From the NCBI GenBank assembly GCA_963970005.1, contig CAXAMN010022684.1, forward strand, positions 674,897-738,896: a stretch of DNA of 64,000 nucleotides, given 5' to 3'. The DNA is from Durusdinium trenchii (Eukaryota; Sar; Dinophyceae; Suessiales; Symbiodiniaceae). The notes below the pieces were generated by a model, which saw nothing but the letters and a program-made list of their open reading frames with translations, did no database searches and was not told where the DNA came from. Position 1 is the first letter of the stretch, and every line of letters starts with the position of its first letter. The position numbers were made by a program, and so were the translations under genes. Shown piece after piece: positions 43,701 to 52,730 of the stretch.

Positions 43701-46700
43701 ATTTGCAGCTGAGGAGCTGTTGGCCATCTCAAACTTGCAGCTTCACTTGAAATCCTTGGCAGAATCTTGATTTCAATTGGTTGTGGTTGACAACTAGATG
43801 TCCAAACCTGTATGGAGTTATGGGCTGTGACACATCCGGGACGAGAAACTCTCAGCCCACAGGCTCAGTTCATGGGCTGAGACAGTGCTCAGCTTCCCCG
43901 CCAAGGCCTCCTTCGATGGCATCACACAAGTTGCTGCAACGAAAGTAAAGCAAACCCACAGGAAACAGGGCTAGTTCAACGAGGAGTGCATCTCAATATT
44001 ATGGCGAGAACGTGATCGTGTTGGCAAACTACTGGAAATTCCAAACATTTTCCAACCACAGTTCAAAAGGACTCAGGACTGTGTACCATGATGTGTCAGC
44101 ACCTGGTGAGGGCATTCCATCCCCCCTTCACCGATGAAGAAGCTGCCACAATATTGCTCATTCCCAATCCTCAATCAGTTCCACTGGAGGCAGAGGTGAA
44201 ACATTGGCCAGTTTGGGTGTACGTGTTAAATATTTAGGGAATTGTCGCTCCTATAGGCATCCTTTTTTTTGTGGAGCTGAACCAGCTGAACTGGTTCTTC
44301 CCACAGCTGCTTTGCTAAGGATGGCTCCATTGATTCGTTGGACTTGAGCTGCTCTCAAAGAATCAATCGCTCCGCTCTCGCACCGTTGCCTCCCAGCAGC
44401 ATGTGTGTGAAATCGTAGTGGGCTCCTTGATGACCCCAACTGTGCACAATGCTGAAATGTGCTGAATGTATATTGCTACTACTAGCAATGCACCTGTTAC
44501 TAGTAGCTTCTTGCTACTACAAGTAATGCTCTTAGCTATTGGTCGCTTCTTGCTACTACTAGTAATGAATGTATATTTTAGCATCCCTCCTGCCAGACTT
44601 AGACACCCCTTGTGGTTCATAATGTCTCCCAGATTAGTGTGCCCCACCGCCCGTGCTTCCAGAGTTTGCTCAGACAAGTGCTTTGTCTAAGGATGGTCTT
44701 CATTTTAGAGCATAGCAGCCGCTCGGCCGACGTTCGAACCGAGACTTAGCAGTGACAAGGACGCTACTAGGGGCTCCTGGCATCGCTACTAGGAGCAATG
44801 TTCGCTAGTAGGAGCAATGGCCTCCAGCCTAAGAGCGATGGCCCTACTATAGCGGATCTAGGAGCTAGTAAGAGCAATAGTCCTCATGAATCACCAAAAA
44901 CGGCACTCCATATTATATCGCTCATTCTCACTCCACAAATCTTCTCACCCCCAAGAAAGCTTTCATCCCTCCACTGCCATGGTGTCCGGCTGGTCCCAAC
45001 TTGGGGCCCCTGTTGGTGCTTTGACGAGCGAGGTGGCTTGACGAGCGTGGATTTTCGGCAGAACGACTTCGGCCTCGAAGTCGAGCACCTGGTGGATGCC
45101 GTGCTCAGCCTGGAGAAGCGAGGCCTGAAAGGACTGCAACAAACTAGTAGCCATCGCTACCAGTAGCAAGAAGCTACTAGGCTAATTACTAGGGTGGAGG
45201 CCATTCAAGGTGAAGGTCGCTGCGCATTGGAGTGATGTGAAATACTGTATGTGTATAAATGTGTGTGTGTGTGTGTTTGCGTGCGCCTGATGCGCGCCAA
45301 CATATCAATTACTGTAATCAATGTGCAAGTTTCGCTTCCGAAGCGTCCGGCTGCTTCGCCGGACAGCCTCGATAGACTGATAGAGCTCCTGCTGCTGTAA
45401 TGCTTGCTCAAGACTCTGAGCCATCCTCGACCAATTGTTTGTGTTTCCCCTGAATGGGTGCCAACATGATGGGGCTCGTCATAGACAGGTTGAAAGGAAG
45501 AGATAGAATGATACAAGAAAGTCTCCATGATGTTGTTTCGAGGTGTTCTCGTGTGAGGTTTGCGCTTCTACAATGGCATTCCCCTCCAGGGCACGGCTGA
45601 GGTGTTTCTTTGCTGATTTTCCGTGGGGTGGCCACTTCATTCAACCTGCAAAGCATTGGTTCAATGAATGACAATGAGACTGACAATGAGTAGTTTAGTT
45701 GTTGCTTTGCAAAACGCCGGCGACAGAATTTCCACGGCACTTCCAGACTCTTTTGTGTTGTGTCATGGTGTCGATGGCACGACAGATGCTGGAATCAGAG
45801 GAACACTTGTGTGATGACCCTTGCCCTAGCTCGTTGCAACATGTGTCAACGTTTGCAAGTGCATTTGCACAAATTTGCATCTGTGCCGAGCTTAGGTTCA
45901 GTATGGAAGGGAGACAGGTGATGCCACATGGTACCTGCGCCCGGGCTCTCAGAAAGTAAGCAAATCCGCCAATGCCTCGAGAAAGAAGACATGATTACAT
46001 TTACATACATTTACAACTTATATCTACGGGGTGAACCCAGAGCCTGGTTGGGGAGAGCGGAAAAAGGAGGCGGTCAGGAAGGTAGTGAACATGTATGTTT
46101 TGGATTGTTTTGCTGGTTTTGGTGATGCGAGTGGTGCAAATAATGCTGAAGCATCATTGGCATCACTAAGTGTTCAGGAGACTATTTAAACTGTCTATTT
46201 AGGGGTGGGGGGTTTGGATAGAACTCAAAGAAGTGCTGAGGAGACTATTTACACCGTATTGCTTGGAGGACAGAAAAGGGGAGAGTGTGCAATGTGCAAG
46301 CCCACACTGAGGGAACCCATCCAGTTAGAGGACAGAAGCGGCGAGACTGTGCTAATTGCCGGCTTAATCTTTACAACTGCGTCTTGATTCAGGGGAGTCG
46401 GAAATTTGTACAAATCGAAGTCTATCCTATGACAGGCAATGACGGATGGGAGTTGATCTAGGCATTGTGTATATAGGCTCTACCATATCGAGCCTCAATG
46501 CGAAACTGCGTCTCTCAACCTTTGGTTTTCTCGTCTATCCTATGGCCCTTTTTCAGCTTGAAAACGTCCCTGAACCAAAAGAATAAGGTACCCCCCTCCT
46601 ACCGCATGGGCTCCATTTCTATCCAATAATCGCCAACAGTGAATGGGCCTTGATCAAGACCTTGTGTATGAGATATCGGCCCTCAATGCGAGACTTTGTG

Positions 46701-48750
46701 CCTCTCTGCCTTCTATTTCACCATGCCGACAGCAGTTGAAGTGCGCCGTCGAACTCACCCCATAACCATGGAGGCTGGCTTTCGTCCCCTCCTTTCTCAG
46801 GCTTGCATTCTATTGCTCGGCAGTGATCAGGTCTTCGCCAGCAGCTTTCTGCCGAGACAAACTGGTCTTCGTCACTTGGACTTGCAACGCTGCGGCTTGG
46901 ATGCCCGCGCCTTGAGTGCCCCTCGGCGGTGTTTGGAGTGCCGAGACCTCCGCGCTGAGACCTGATGAGGCGAGTCCCACCTACTAGCGATGGCCTCCAA
47001 CCTAAGAGTTGACGTCAACACAAGTTGACAGTGAGGCCGTTCTGATGACGGTGTTGCAGATCCAAAGTGCTGCTTAGTAGCATATATGGTCATGAGCCTC
47101 ATGGGACGCGCAAGTGGCAAGCTGCCTTAGATGGACCATACAGAGGTTGGACCGAGGTTGGACCATACAGAGGTTGGCACTTCTGGCGTTATTTGACGAT
47201 CTGTGATGCGTCAAATCATGTCAGTTTCTATTCTGTTTTTTTTTGGCTTGGAGCAATGGCTTAGGTGACCTTCCTAGATATCTCTGGGCAGCCACTGAAG
47301 AAGGCAGGTGAGATCAGAGAGAGAGATTGGTGAGATGGTGTTTGATGGTGCGTGGAATGACCTTGAAGGAAGCAAAGGAAGAATAAGAAGTTTCCAGGAA
47401 GGTTTGAGCCAGCTTGAGCCAACACAGTTTGGAATTGACCCGGCCTCCTTTGTCCAAGCACAAGCCAAGAGAAAAGCTTGCACCTTTTGTGTTGAGAACC
47501 GTTGTGTTACTCGAGCTCCGGCAGCCAGCCACACTGGTTCAGTGCTTGGAAGGCCGGCATGGAGCACCTGGCATCTTTCCTTCGACAAGATAAGAAGCTT
47601 CAAACACTTCGAGCACAGAACATCCAGACGCCATCCTACTACACAGCGGAGACTTGGAAAATCGTTTCCGAAACACCTGATGAGTCATCTAAGTCGAAGT
47701 ATGCCAGAGTCATTCATGTGCAAAGTCATTCATCAGACTGAAGATTCAAGTACTCGTAGCTGGGTGAGGCTGAACAAGTCGCATTCAGCCGCATTTTTTT
47801 GGGGAATGCGGATCATCCCATCATGCACTCGCAGATGCTTTGGACTTGCATGGAATGTACGAGTGCTCATTCAACTACATCATGTTACATATAATAGAGC
47901 GTTTAAAGACTCAGTGACTGTAAATGTATGTAAATGTTGTTTCATGTTTTTGTTCTCATTTGTTCTCCACAGGTGTGCCACATGCTTTCCGCCCAGTGCG
48001 GTGTCGGTGCTGAGGAGATGCTCGACTTCACCAAGGCCATGGAGGTGAATAGTGCCATGCCTTGTGTCAGAGGATGTCGTAGGATGTCATGGGCGTGTAG
48101 TCTTCAGTCAGCTAAGACCAAGAGGTGGAAGAATCAGCAGGGCCATGCAGTTCCTGGCGTTGCGCCATTCAGCATGACCTCCTTCGCAAGACATGTCCTC
48201 ACACCAGCGAAGAAACAGAAAATACCTGCTCCCAAACGCAACGTAGGAGTCGACATTCGCCCTGCCAAGACCCCTTGACATACATCAGGTATCGAACAAT
48301 AATATCACGATATGACAAGGTTCAAGTCGACAGAACAAACAGCGCAATCAAAAAGATATATACTGTATCCTTACTTGTTGAAATCATAGGGTGTTCATCT
48401 CATGGTCAAGTTGTGCAAGCACATATGTATGGCAAACCTTTGTCACCTTTGTCCCATGTCAAAAGGCAACAACATTGGAACTGCTCAGAGGAGCATTCGT
48501 GAGCAACTAGTAACAAGGGCATTACTACCAGTAACAAGAAGCTACTAGGAACAAGTGCATCGCTACTAGTAACAAGTGCCTTACTATCAGTAACAAGAAT
48601 GCTACTAGTAGCTCCTGGCGCTACTAGGAACAAGCTGGACCCGGCTGGACCGATCTATCTGACAGGGGCAGCCGGCAGGCCATGACTTTTTCCTTTGAGA
48701 CTCTCACCCTCTTGAACATCCGACAAACTAAGCTTCAAAGCGACTCACCA

Positions 48751-48784
<34 letters not shown>

Positions 48785-50405
48785 CTGTTATCTATCTATA
48801 TTAATATCGATACTTCGGAAAAAAGAGCGTCAATGTACCACGAACACACTGTATTGCAAGTTCGGGTTGTGCAGTTCGAGGATGAGGATCGGCTTTCTGT
48901 AAAAAAGTCCTGCTCCTCATTAGAATCCGCGACATAGGAGTCGTTGACACTTGCTAGCACCATCAATCAAAAGAAGCAAGATGTCCCACCTGTCATGGTC
49001 AGAGTTTTTTCTCAAACTCTTCTGCACTCTGCTGGCTCCTATGGCAGGACTCATCTATGGTTTAATGGGGATCTCAGGGTCTCGGTCTAAGGAGTTGCAA
49101 CGAATGTTGCAAAGACATGCTATTTTAGTACGCCTTGGCAATGCAAGTTCTTGAAGCCCCACCTCAAGAAACGTGTTCATGAACACGGAACCTTGATGAT
49201 ACGATATAGGACGTGGAGTAGGATGCGGTAGGAAGCCTTTCTGGCGAAGGGGAAGCCCTTTTGGTGCCCCCGTGCGATATGTTGAGATCCCTTGATGCAA
49301 TCCCAAGCGAAAGAAGGCGTTCTCTGAGAGGCGCGGAACCCGTCCACCTCTTGGTGACACTCACGAGGCAAGTTGGAATGCCGGGTGCTGCAAGGCAACT
49401 GAACAAGAATCAGCACACAGGAACCGATTAAAGTATAAGCATCTATAAGCAATGCTGGGGTTGTTTGGTGGCAAAACATGGGAAAGGGATTGTTTGTCGT
49501 TTACGTCGATGAAGACTTGGGAAGTTTCCGAGGCACCTTGGCCACTTTGGACTTGCGTGGCAACTCGCTGCACTCCGGCATCGTTTCGCGCCTGCAGCGA
49601 ACCATGGAGGAGAAGCGTTACTGGGACCAGTTCAGTGGGCTTCGGTGATGTGTCACCTTTGGCCTCTAAAGAACCTGAGGGTTGAGAAGACCAATGAAAA
49701 ACGAAAGCTAAAGGAAACTGTAAAGTTCTTCAAGCAGCCCAGGCATCACATGTGCATTGTTTGAGTTGTTTCAATAGAGGGGTGTACGCCAACAGGCTTA
49801 CCGAGAGACCAGAGACCGTCCATGGCATCCCATTGGCTTCATTCTTGCTCCTAGTAGCGTCTTTGTTCCTAGTAGCGGTGCCAGGAGCCCGTAGTAGCGT
49901 TCTTGCTCCTGATAGTAAGGCCAGGAGCCGCTAGTAGCTTCTTGTTCCTAGTGGCGATGCCCTTCTGAGGCAGTGTGGTCCCTTTGCCATTTGACGCCAA
50001 GATTTGCTTTTTGCTGTGCAATCGCCGCTTGCCGTACCATCTGCAGCTACCCGAGGTAGCGCAGGCTCAAGGGTGGAAGAGATGTTTTTAAGAGTCCTTC
50101 CCATGGTCGAAACCGCTCCATAGATGTGATTGTATATAGCTTCCTGGTTTTCGCTGTGTGCCTTTGATGCTGTGATTTCAGCCACATTCAGTCTTTTGAA
50201 AAGGCATGGCTTTGCATTCGTCACGTCACTGTAATGCATGGAAGCATCGCACTGTCTCTTTTTTTCTTCAGACCTTTCCCTCTCCCATTCTGTTGCTGGC
50301 TTTTGCCAAGTGTTCCTCTTCTACTCCGAAGCAGTGCAGGTTTATGAGGTGAGCCGGCTCTTCACGGGCGGCGTCTATTCGCCACTCTTCATGCAGCAGC
50401 CCTAG
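28794..50405 (+). CDS. LRR (ribonuclease-inhibitor type) multi-exon gene region
   Basis: At least a dozen same-strand exons encode leucine-rich repeats of about 24-30 residues with xxLxxLxLxxN-like cores; the clearest are listed separately. Their order, spacing of 0.5-3 kb and shared strand indicate one gene, or a continuation of the NACHT gene upstream. LRR arrays form curved scaffolds for ligand or protein recognition and in NLR proteins follow the NACHT module. Introns contain repeats, microsatellites and the inverted-repeat element at 38.9-40.5 kb. Weaker LRR-like segments are near 28800-28880 (ILTVLSMLRDSDTVEHLKLL), 32420-32500, 36131-36200 (ILSQCPSLQQID) and 42350-42430. I cannot exclude two or more tandem LRR genes. 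Confidence 0.65.
28885..28998 (-). repeat. Family B repeats
   Basis: GTGGCCTCCACCCTAGTAGC and further reverse-orientation B units directly downstream of an LRR-like coding segment. Confidence 0.85.
29763..29866 (+). CDS. LRR exon
   Basis: Reads LGAGIVWAQAELRQVSKLKG and LYVNQNYIGPDG. The LYVNQNYIG core and the following PDG turn are typical of ribonuclease-inhibitor-type LRRs. The limits are approximate. Confidence 0.65.
30051..30135 (+). CDS. LRR exon
   Basis: Bounded by CCTGGCAG and GTGAGC; reads RAIADFMRKTNTPLEVLELA and SRPGAQL. Ends in phase 0, matching the next exon. Confidence 0.6.
30428..30529 (+). CDS. LRR exon
   Basis: Starts in phase 0 after TGCCAAG; reads RRSLTTAAARILLDGLWLME and NPNLSG, the helix and start of the next strand of an LRR. 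The 3' end is approximate. Confidence 0.5.
31571..31655 (+). CDS. LRR exon
   Basis: Reads LKELSGLKELLEVIRDHPTM and ends before GTAAG. The following LRR piece at 32026-32105, ILDVRGNFLPLQAGTLLAEV, does not join in phase, so a small exon between them, or an error, is likely. Confidence 0.55.
32026..32105 (+). CDS. LRR exon
   Basis: After GTCTTGAG the frame reads ILDVRGNFLPLQAGTLLAEV and GQEAR. LDVRGN matches the LDLRGN core of the C-terminal LRR exon at 49.5 kb. Confidence 0.6.
33240..33325. repeat. Family C repeats
   Basis: AACAAGAAGCTACTATATAGTAGC, TTGCTACTAGTAGTAATGCC and TTGTCACTAGTAGCGATGC words. Confidence 0.85.
33373..33444 (+). CDS. LRR exon, exactly 24 codons
   Basis: 72 bases in phase 0 at both ends, between acceptor GCAAG and GC donor GCTTGA. 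Reads AYFLVQLLLRFPSPRLTTLQ and LSNQ, one LRR unit. Confidence 0.6.
33954..34017 (+). CDS. LRR exon
   Basis: After GCTCAG the frame reads LYDELGQALESSRLHFLDLS, the helix plus strand of an LRR. The donor could be a GC just after LDLSG. Confidence 0.6.
34440..34560 (+). repeat. Family B repeats
   Basis: Three units GGTGGAGGCCATCGCTACTA type, plus one diverged copy at 34548. Confidence 0.85.
35463..35482. repeat. (GA)n microsatellite
   Basis: GAGAGAGAGAGAGAGAG run about 40 bases upstream of an LRR exon. Confidence 0.9.
35521..35620 (+). CDS. LRR exon
   Basis: Starts after a T-rich tract and GTTGCCAG. Reads MRDCGAGIISQCLPPNVTKI and NLAGAGVGANGYK, then a GC donor. ISQCLPPNVTKINLAGAGV is a complete LRR core. 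Confidence 0.65.
36222..36335 (-). repeat. Family A/C repeats
   Basis: GGAACAAGGACGCTACTAGG, GGCTCCTGGCCTTACTACTAGG and AACGCTACTAGTAACAAGAAG. Confidence 0.9.
37100..37240 (+). CDS. LRR exon
   Basis: After TTTGCAG the frame reads RSESLVSFVKVLTPRLQRLN and LSGCPSASE: helix, then the LxxLNLSGC core. An alternative frame is also open; this one is chosen for its LRR pattern. Confidence 0.55.
37755..37822 (+). repeat. Family A repeat
   Basis: CTAGTAGCGTCCGATCGCTCC and AATGCCCTTTGCTCCTAGTAGC words. Confidence 0.85.
38412..38565 (+). CDS. LRR exon
   Basis: After GCCAAG the frame reads ISLAESLQRLPHLVSLKLSD and VSFQGAVRAVLELARHAEAM. It stays open to TGA at about 38563, so the donor must lie before the TTTTTTTT tract. 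It is the last LRR exon before the inverted-repeat element. Confidence 0.65.
38970..39118. repeat. Minisatellite of TTGGTCCTCTGGTCC units
   Basis: Alternating CTTGGTCC and TCTGGTCC words. The minus strand encodes a proline/glycine/charged peptide of KGPEDQ type, a by-product of the repeat. Confidence 0.9.
39170..39680. repeat. Tandem repeat, units of roughly 60-70 bp
   Basis: Diverged copies of GTAGCAGACCTTTTGTGAGC and TGCCATTCCAAC separated by AAATTTAGAGGA words. About seven units are recognisable. Confidence 0.85.
39930..40400. repeat. Tandem repeat, units of roughly 55-60 bp
   Basis: Diverged copies of CACGAAATCTGCAGTTCCAG and TGCACAAAGTGCTGCTCCTG. Open in several frames, giving cysteine-rich repeat peptides that are probably not translated. 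Confidence 0.9.
40640..40728 (+). CDS. LRR exon
   Basis: After CACCTGAG the frame reads EGYRVLGQALREHPNIIDLD and LGKNYFHGQG: helix, then the IIDLDLGKN core. A GC donor follows. It is the first LRR exon after the inverted-repeat element. Confidence 0.65.
40939..40958. repeat. (TA)n microsatellite
   Basis: TATATATATATATATATA run. Confidence 0.9.
41414..41957 (+). pseudogene. Coding-like block with shifting frames, perhaps a decayed gene copy
   Basis: Protein-like peptides move between frames along one strand: SPWAQLLYVSVFNGRLTKRW in one, then DDWSDDYLAEAIQLAYQYRF and SDMSRLTIRYRVRMMLFDKC in another. Sustained open frames with protein-like composition, no clear splice boundaries and a position inside the LRR gene suggest a disrupted inserted sequence. 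The family is not recognised; it could also contain real exons of the host gene. Confidence 0.35.
42256..42470 (+). CDS. Candidate LRR-like exon
   Basis: The frame reads LQDLSNCMAKSVGPRLLCMA and IRKNHQLRQLHLPKALGPS, then a proline/alanine-rich repeat and a stop. The pattern HQLRQLHLPKAL fits an LRR. Boundaries unknown. Confidence 0.4.
42718..43062. repeat. Family A/C repeat clusters
   Basis: 42718-42865 holds GAAGCTACTAGGAACAAGTGC and AGCAAGGAAGCTACGAACGGGG. 42940-43062 holds several AGTAGCGTGGCACTTGTTAC words. A short non-repeat segment separates them. Confidence 0.9.
43065..44470. other. Intron-like stretch with faint LRR traces
   Basis: Short segments such as SGFDFILQHRALTTELQELQ (about 43085) and EELLAISNLQLHLKSLAE (about 43710) look LRR-like but have no definable boundaries. 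Confidence 0.3.
44475..44575. repeat. Family C repeats
   Basis: ATTGCTACTACTAGCAATGC, CTGTTACTAGTAGCTTCTTGC and TTGCTACTACTAGTAATG words, each near-palindromic. Confidence 0.85.
44755..44880 (-). repeat. Family A and B repeats
   Basis: GACGCTACTAGGGGCTCCTGG, TACTAGGAGCAATG and AATGGCCTCCAGCCTAAGAGCG. Confidence 0.85.
45029..45140 (+). CDS. LRR exon
   Basis: Reads GGLTSVDFRQNDFGLEVEHL and VDAVLSLEKRGLKGL, a complete LRR (LTSVDFRQNDF core plus helix). A family A/C repeat begins immediately after it at about 45142. Confidence 0.65.
45250..45286. repeat. (GT)n microsatellite
   Basis: GTGTGTGTGTGTGTGT run. Confidence 0.9.
45420..46680. other. Intron or spacer, no convincing coding
   Basis: Only short overlapping frames; nothing LRR-like. 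46.4-46.7 kb contains two diverged copies of a segment with TCAATGCGA and CTATC/CTCTGCC words. Confidence 0.4.
46790..46935 (+). CDS. LRR exon
   Basis: Reads SQACILLLGSDQVFASSFLP and TGLRHLDLQRCGLDARAL. GLRHLDLQRCGL is a typical LRR core. Limits approximate. Confidence 0.6.
47553..47680 (+). CDS. LRR-like exon
   Basis: After TTGGAAG, phase 0: AGMEHLASFLRQDKKLQTLR and AQNIQTPSYYTAETWKIVSE. LASFLRQDKKLQTLRAQN matches the helix-to-strand part of an LRR. Confidence 0.5.
48505..48635 (-). repeat. Family C/A repeats
   Basis: AACTAGTAACAAGGGCATTAC, AACAAGAAGCTACTAGGAAC and AAGTGCATCGCTACTAGTAAC words. Confidence 0.9.
48751..48803. repeat. CT and TATC microsatellites
   Basis: CTCTCTCTCTCTCT followed by CTATCTATCTATCTATC. 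Confidence 0.9.
49533..49638 (+). CDS. LRR exon, likely near the C-terminus
   Basis: After TTTCCGAG the frame reads TLATLDLRGNSLHSGIVSRL and QRTMEEKRYWDQFSG before a GC donor. LATLDLRGNSL is the strongest LRR core in the window. The charged QRTMEEKRYWDQ tail resembles the capping end of LRR arrays. Confidence 0.7.
49845..49957 (+). repeat. Family A repeats
   Basis: TTGCTCCTAGTAGCGTC, AGTAGCGGTGCCAGGAGCCC and TAGTAAGGCCAGGAGCCGC. Confidence 0.9.
50272..50405 (+). CDS. Candidate terminal exon
   Basis: It follows a good polypyrimidine tract and TTCAG, reads LSLSHSVAGFCQVFLFYSEA and VQVYEVSRLFTGGVYSPLFM, and ends QQP before TAG at 50403. It could be the C-terminus of the LRR gene, although its phase does not fit the 49638 donor directly. 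Confidence 0.45.
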
Positions 50406-50444
50406 TTGACAAAAAGGCGAGCGACGAAGGGAGACTCGAAGGGG

Positions 50445-50960
50445 GAACTACTAGCGATGGCCTCCAACCTACCCCGAAGAAAAACACGAAGGGAGACCCA
50501 CCCAGTCGGATGCTACTGGAGGCTCTCTTCGGAGGGTGCTCCGTTCCAGGCACAGGAAAGCCATCATCCTGGCCCGGCCGAGTCGTTATTTTTGAATTTT
50601 CTGTATTTTTTGGTTACCTCTGGGGCTCTATCCGAAGCTTCCCTTCGGGCAGTTAGCAGAAAGATTTACAGAGTCACAATATATGAGGTTTCGAGAGAAG
50701 GTCTTTTGCCATGTTTTGCATATAGCTGTGAAAGAAGGCAGTCTTGCATGTCAGTGCTTGACGTGATGTGGAGAGTTATATAAAGTTTTCGGGTTCCTCC
50801 TGCCATCTCTAGTAGCTTGGAGGTCATCGCTTCTAAGTTGGAGGCCATCGCCATTAGAAACACAGAAGCACGAAAAGGCAGAAAGGTCTAATACAGTCAG
50901 TTTGCTAGCAAGTTGGAGGCCATTGCTAGTAGGTTGGAGGCCATTGCTCTTTGGACAAGG
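50445..50960. repeat. Scattered family B units
   Basis: Reverse-orientation unit at 50451-50470; forward units at 50812-50855 and 50905-50950. A long open frame between them, up to 50781, is not convincing as protein. Confidence 0.75.
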
Positions 50961-51000
50961 CAGGAAGGTCTACTATAGTTTGCTATCTCGGCTTCCTGAG

Positions 51001-51116
51001 GATCTTCCAGTTCTGTGGGCAGCCCCGGACGCTTCTGCTGGATGAGGTGCAGGATGAGCCAATGGAGCCTGCAGGCCCGGCTGCGCCTACTGAATTCTGG
51101 TGGAGATTTCAGCAGA
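51001..51116 (+). CDS. Candidate exon, unrecognised
   Basis: After CTTCCTGAG the frame reads IFQFCGQPRTLLLDEVQDEP and MEPAGPAAPTEFWWRFQQ. Composition and GC content are exon-like. No family recognised; not obviously LRR. Confidence 0.4.
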
Positions 51117-51504
51117 TATCAGTGGAATGTGTACTCTAAAGAAGTAAATCACAGTGAAATCTCCTTGCGAGGCGGATTTTCTTGCTTTTTGTGTCATTCC
51201 TTTGGGTGCCCCTCCTGCGAGTAAATCCTATAGTGTTTGGTTCGGACTGGCCTACTATTCTCGCTCGAAACTGGGTTCAAATGACGAAACCTGTTTGAAT
51301 CAATACCATTTTGTCGTTTTGAACGCAGTGGCGATTCAATCCACCCTGCAGACACTGCCTGGCGGCCATGGAATCGGTTGCACATCGACCATCAGAACAT
51401 GGGTCCCACTGTCGCTTTCACGGTGGGCCAGGCTGGGAGGCTTCACAGCATGTTTCTCCAACTGGTTTCTCAGATTAGAAGGACAGAAAGGTGTTTGCTA
51501 GGCC

Positions 51505-51965
51505 ATGGCTAGTAGGTTGGATGCCATTGCTAGTAGTTGAGGCCATTGCTAGTAGGTTGGAGGCCATCGCTAGTACGTTGGAGGCCATTCCTAGTAGGTT
51601 GGAGGCCATCGCTAGTAGGTTGGAGGCCATTCCTAGTAGGTTGGACCATTGCTAGTAGATTGGAGGCCATTGCTAGTAGGTTGGAGGCCATTGCTAGTAG
51701 ATTGGAGGCCATCGCTGGTAGGTTGGAGGCCATTGCTAGTAGGTTGGAGGCCATTGCTAGTAGGTTGGAGGCCATGGCTAGTAGGTTGGAGGCCATTCCT
51801 AGTAGGTTGGAGGCCATGGCTAGTAGGAGGCCATGGCTAGTAGGTTGGAGGCCATCGCTAGTAGGTTCATCGCTTTTAGGTTGGAGGCCATCGCTGTTAA
51901 GTTGGAGTCCATCGCTATTAGGTTGGAGGCCATCGCTAGTAATTAGGTTGGGGGGCCATTGCTAT
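51505..51965 (+). repeat. Family B 21-bp minisatellite array
   Basis: About twenty units of GGTTGGAGGCCATCGCTAGTA with small changes (ATTGCT, ATTCCT and ATGGCT variants). The period is a multiple of three, so all six frames stay open and give heptapeptide repeats (LEAIASR, GWRPSLV, MASNLLA). This is the reference copy for family B elsewhere in the window. Confidence 0.95.
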
Positions 51966-52015
51966 TTGATCTAAAGAACAAGCGGCTTTTCGGATTTGGA
52001 TCTTCGTCGCTTTTG

Positions 52016-52105
52016 TCAATCCAGGTCCGGCGAGGACGCAGGGCCCCTAGCTGGGTGAGGGATGAGGCTATGATTCTGAGCCTTAGACGATGCACGACGA
52101 TGAAG
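52016..52105 (+). CDS. Weak candidate exon
   Basis: After CAATCCAG the frame reads VRRGRRAPSWVRDEAMILSL and RRCTTMK before GTGTTG. Basic and short; unproven. Confidence 0.25.
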
Positions 52106-52730
52106 GTGTTGCACGTTTCAGAGCGCTCATCGCTCCATTAAGCTGTTTCGAACGAGATCACGAGATGCCAGGATTTGGGAGGAGATGCCCCTTTAATTTG
52201 AGAGATTTGCTGAAAGGAGTTCTCGGGGGGTCCGTGGTATTCCTGACAGGATTTTACAAACACTGAAGAAACTCAATGAAGTTCAGGGAGGAGCCTTCTA
52301 TGCAGAAACGATTGATTGACGCAACTGTTTTTTGCTCCAAAACTTTTAGCTAGTCAAACACTAAGAACTCTCCAAGATGAGAAATTCCTTTGAGGGAAAT
52401 GACACGATCACTTCACGATCATGCGTTTGGCTGATTCACCTTTCCTTTCTGACCGGTGTGGGCACATTTGTTCAACCATCGAGATGCTGGGCAACAAAGT
52501 GGAAGCAGCTGGCCAATGTCCACAAAAACCACAGAAACCAAACGTAAATCAATGGGCTAAGAGAGCCTGGTACTATATATTTGAGAAGCAAATTCATTAG
52601 AAAGGCTACACGTTGAAGATGCAAGAGTTCAATCCAAATGTTTTCGATCTTCTGTGTATAGGTGTGATTGTCACATTGATTCAGTTTTTGGGGCAGACCT
52701 TGAGTATCCTTGAGTTCCCTGTCGCCCAGC

